From Holophagaceae bacterium (GTDB lineage: Bacteria; Acidobacteriota; Holophagae; Holophagales; Holophagaceae), in the NCBI GenBank assembly GCA_025363715.1, contig JANYLR010000051.1, positions 1 through 46,829 of the forward strand: a stretch of DNA of 46,829 nt, read 5' to 3'. The notes under the pieces are model-generated. The model did no database searches and had not been told where the DNA came from. It saw nothing but the letters and a program-made list of their open reading frames with translations. The translations under genes and the position numbers were made by a program. Every line of letters begins with the position of its first letter. The stretch's first letter is position 1. Shown piece by piece: positions 45,738 through 46,829 of the stretch.

Positions 45738-46461
45738 CCGGGGCTTCATCCGCTCGGAGGACCTCCACGATACCCATCTGGAGGCCTTTCCCTATTTTCC
45801 CGTGGAAGCCATGCAGCCCCGGAACGGCGGGGAAGACGGCGAGTCATCCGTGGCCGACGACGTGGAAGGGGAGAATCGCGCCCAGCTCACCACGGAGGAA
45901 CGCGTCATCCACCGCCTGCAGGAGGCGGAGCGCCAGGCCCAGGACATCGCCCGCAAGGCCTACGAAGAAGGGTTCGCCTCGGGAGAGGCCGAGGGTCGCA
46001 GCTTCGGCGAGTCCCAGTACCAGGGGTACATCCAGCGGCTCGAAGGCCACCTGGATGACATGGCTGCCGCGACCTTGACCTTGAGGGAGGCCCTCACCGA
46101 CCAGCTCGTGGCCCTGGCCATGGCCGTGGGCGAGCACCTCGCGGTGCAGCAGATCGAGCAATCCCCGGGTGCCGTCCGCGCCCTGATGGAGCGGGTTCTG
46201 GAGGAACTGCCCTTCGCCCTGCCCCGCGGCAAGCAGGCGGGCGAAATGCCAGTGCAGGTGTACCTGAGCCCCCTGGACCTCGATGGCCTGGCGGATCGCT
46301 TCGCTGGCCACGGCGGCCTGACCCTGACCCCGGACCCGGCGCTGTCCCGCGGCAGCCTCCGGATCGAGTCCCCCCAGGGCATCCTCAACGCCACCCTGGA
46401 ACGACGCCGGGAGCGCCTCATGCAGATCCTGGCCCGCCTGAAGGAGGGCGACCTGCCTTGA
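45727..46461 (+). CDS. fliH: Flagellar export protein FliH
   Basis: The protein has 244 residues. A coiled stretch with alanine- and glycine-spaced repeats (AYEEGFASGEAEGRSFGESQ, YQGYIQRLEGHLDDM) and a C-terminal domain with LTPDPALSRGSLRIESPQGI fit FliH, the stalk and regulator of the FliI ATPase. The N-terminal ~60 residues are low in motif content. It overlaps fliG at its start and fliI at its end (TTGA). Confidence 0.88.
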   Translation: MSPSRGFIRSEDLHDTHLEAFPYFPVEAMQPRNGGEDGESSVADDVEGENRAQLTTEERVIHRLQEAERQAQDIARKAYEEGFASGEAEGRSFGESQYQGYIQRLEGHLDDMAAATLTLREALTDQLVALAMAVGEHLAVQQIEQSPGAVRALMERVLEELPFALPRGKQAGEMPVQVYLSPLDLDGLADRFAGHGGLTLTPDPALSRGSLRIESPQGILNATLERRRERLMQILARLKEGDLP

Positions 46462-46829
46462 GCCATGTCCTTCTCGATCCCCTCGACCTGACGGCCCGGA
46501 TCCGCGCCCTCCCCAAGGGCGACTGGATGGGGCGCGTGACCAAGGTCGTGGGACTGATCGTGGAGTCCACGGGGCCCGACTGCTCCGTCGGCGAGCAGAT
46601 GCTCATCCACGGCACCGATGCCGCCGGCAAGCCCCGGCTCATCCACGCCGAGGTCGTGGGCTTCTCGGGACAACGCGTGCTGCTCATGCCCATCGAGGAG
46701 ACCGAGGGCATCCGACCCGGCTTGTGGGTGGAAGGCACGGGCCACCAGTCGGAACTGCCCCTCAGCGATGCCCTGCTGGGCCGGGTGATCGACCCGCTGG
46801 GACGCCCCATGGATGGCGGCCCGCCCATC
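46458..46829 (+). CDS. fliI: Flagellar export ATPase FliI, N-terminal part
   Basis: An open frame of 124 codons runs to the right edge without a stop. It begins with TTG at 46458, overlapping the fliH stop (TTGA), with AAGGAGG 10 nt upstream. The protein starts SHVLLDPLDLTARIRALPKG. It then shows GRVTKVVGLIVESTGPDCSV, EVVGFSGQRVLLMPIEETEG and DALLGRVIDPLGRPMDGGPP, which are the N-terminal β-barrel and following region of FliI. The Walker motifs lie beyond the window. No ATG near the start fits as well. Confidence 0.9.
   Translation, partial: MSHVLLDPLDLTARIRALPKGDWMGRVTKVVGLIVESTGPDCSVGEQMLIHGTDAAGKPRLIHAEVVGFSGQRVLLMPIEETEGIRPGLWVEGTGHQSELPLSDALLGRVIDPLGRPMDGGPPI

Overview
The window looks like a chromosomal segment of a high-GC, flagellated, diderm bacterium. 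Several secreted lipoproteins with glycine-rich tethers, an Omp85-type outer-membrane protein, σ54-like flagellar promoters and a FliY-like switch protein together recall the Holophaga/Geothrix group of Acidobacteriota. That placement is inferred from gene content and style, not from a marker gene comparison. No insertion sequence, CRISPR array or complete prophage was seen.

Layout. The window opens with the 3' end of valS. Positions 286-7348 (minus strand) carry three large lipoprotein genes built from β-propellers and putative Ig repeats. Positions 7610-12288 (minus) hold a translationally coupled pair: a MocR-type PLP-dependent regulator and a membrane Ser/Thr kinase. A fourth, plus-strand lipoprotein gene at 12380-13184 appears broken, with a frameshift next to its start and an in-frame TGA. 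Positions 13269-15304 are a small nucleic-acid operon (zinc-ribbon/Tudor-like protein, DnaQ-like exonuclease, membrane protein, YraN-type nuclease).

The first flagellar block (15370-22541) is flhA-flhF-flhG-fliA-fliM-fliY/N, with a σ54-like site in front of flhA. A hairpin-rich non-coding stretch (22550-22730) separates it from an α-oxoamine synthase / dipeptide epimerase / EamA exporter operon (22881-26046). Next comes a branched-chain amino acid unit, livJ-livH-livM-livG-livF followed by azlC-azlD (26422-32822), with a terminator-like hairpin between livJ and livH and two inverted repeats upstream. A cysteine-rich ferredoxin-type protein and glmS follow.

The region 36000-38150 is the most irregular. 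It holds two tandem micro-membrane proteins, tRNA-Val(GAC), inverted and direct copies of the tRNA T-arm/terminator segment, a coiled-coil/HTH regulator, a C10G6 tract and a GH19 endolysin-like enzyme. The latter ends stop-to-stop against an Omp85 gene, which is itself transcribed behind a STAS-domain gene. The second flagellar block starts at 41748 behind a strong σ54-like promoter: flgB-flgC-fliE-fliF-fliG-fliH-fliI, with fliI running off the window.

How the genes fit together. The two flagellar blocks encode export-gate, placement/number control, late sigma factor, C-ring, MS-ring, rod and export-ATPase parts of one motor. The liv/azl unit combines uptake and efflux of branched-chain amino acids. 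The lipoproteins may share a regulatory element: a similar sequence/hairpin lies 45-80 nt upstream of three of them.
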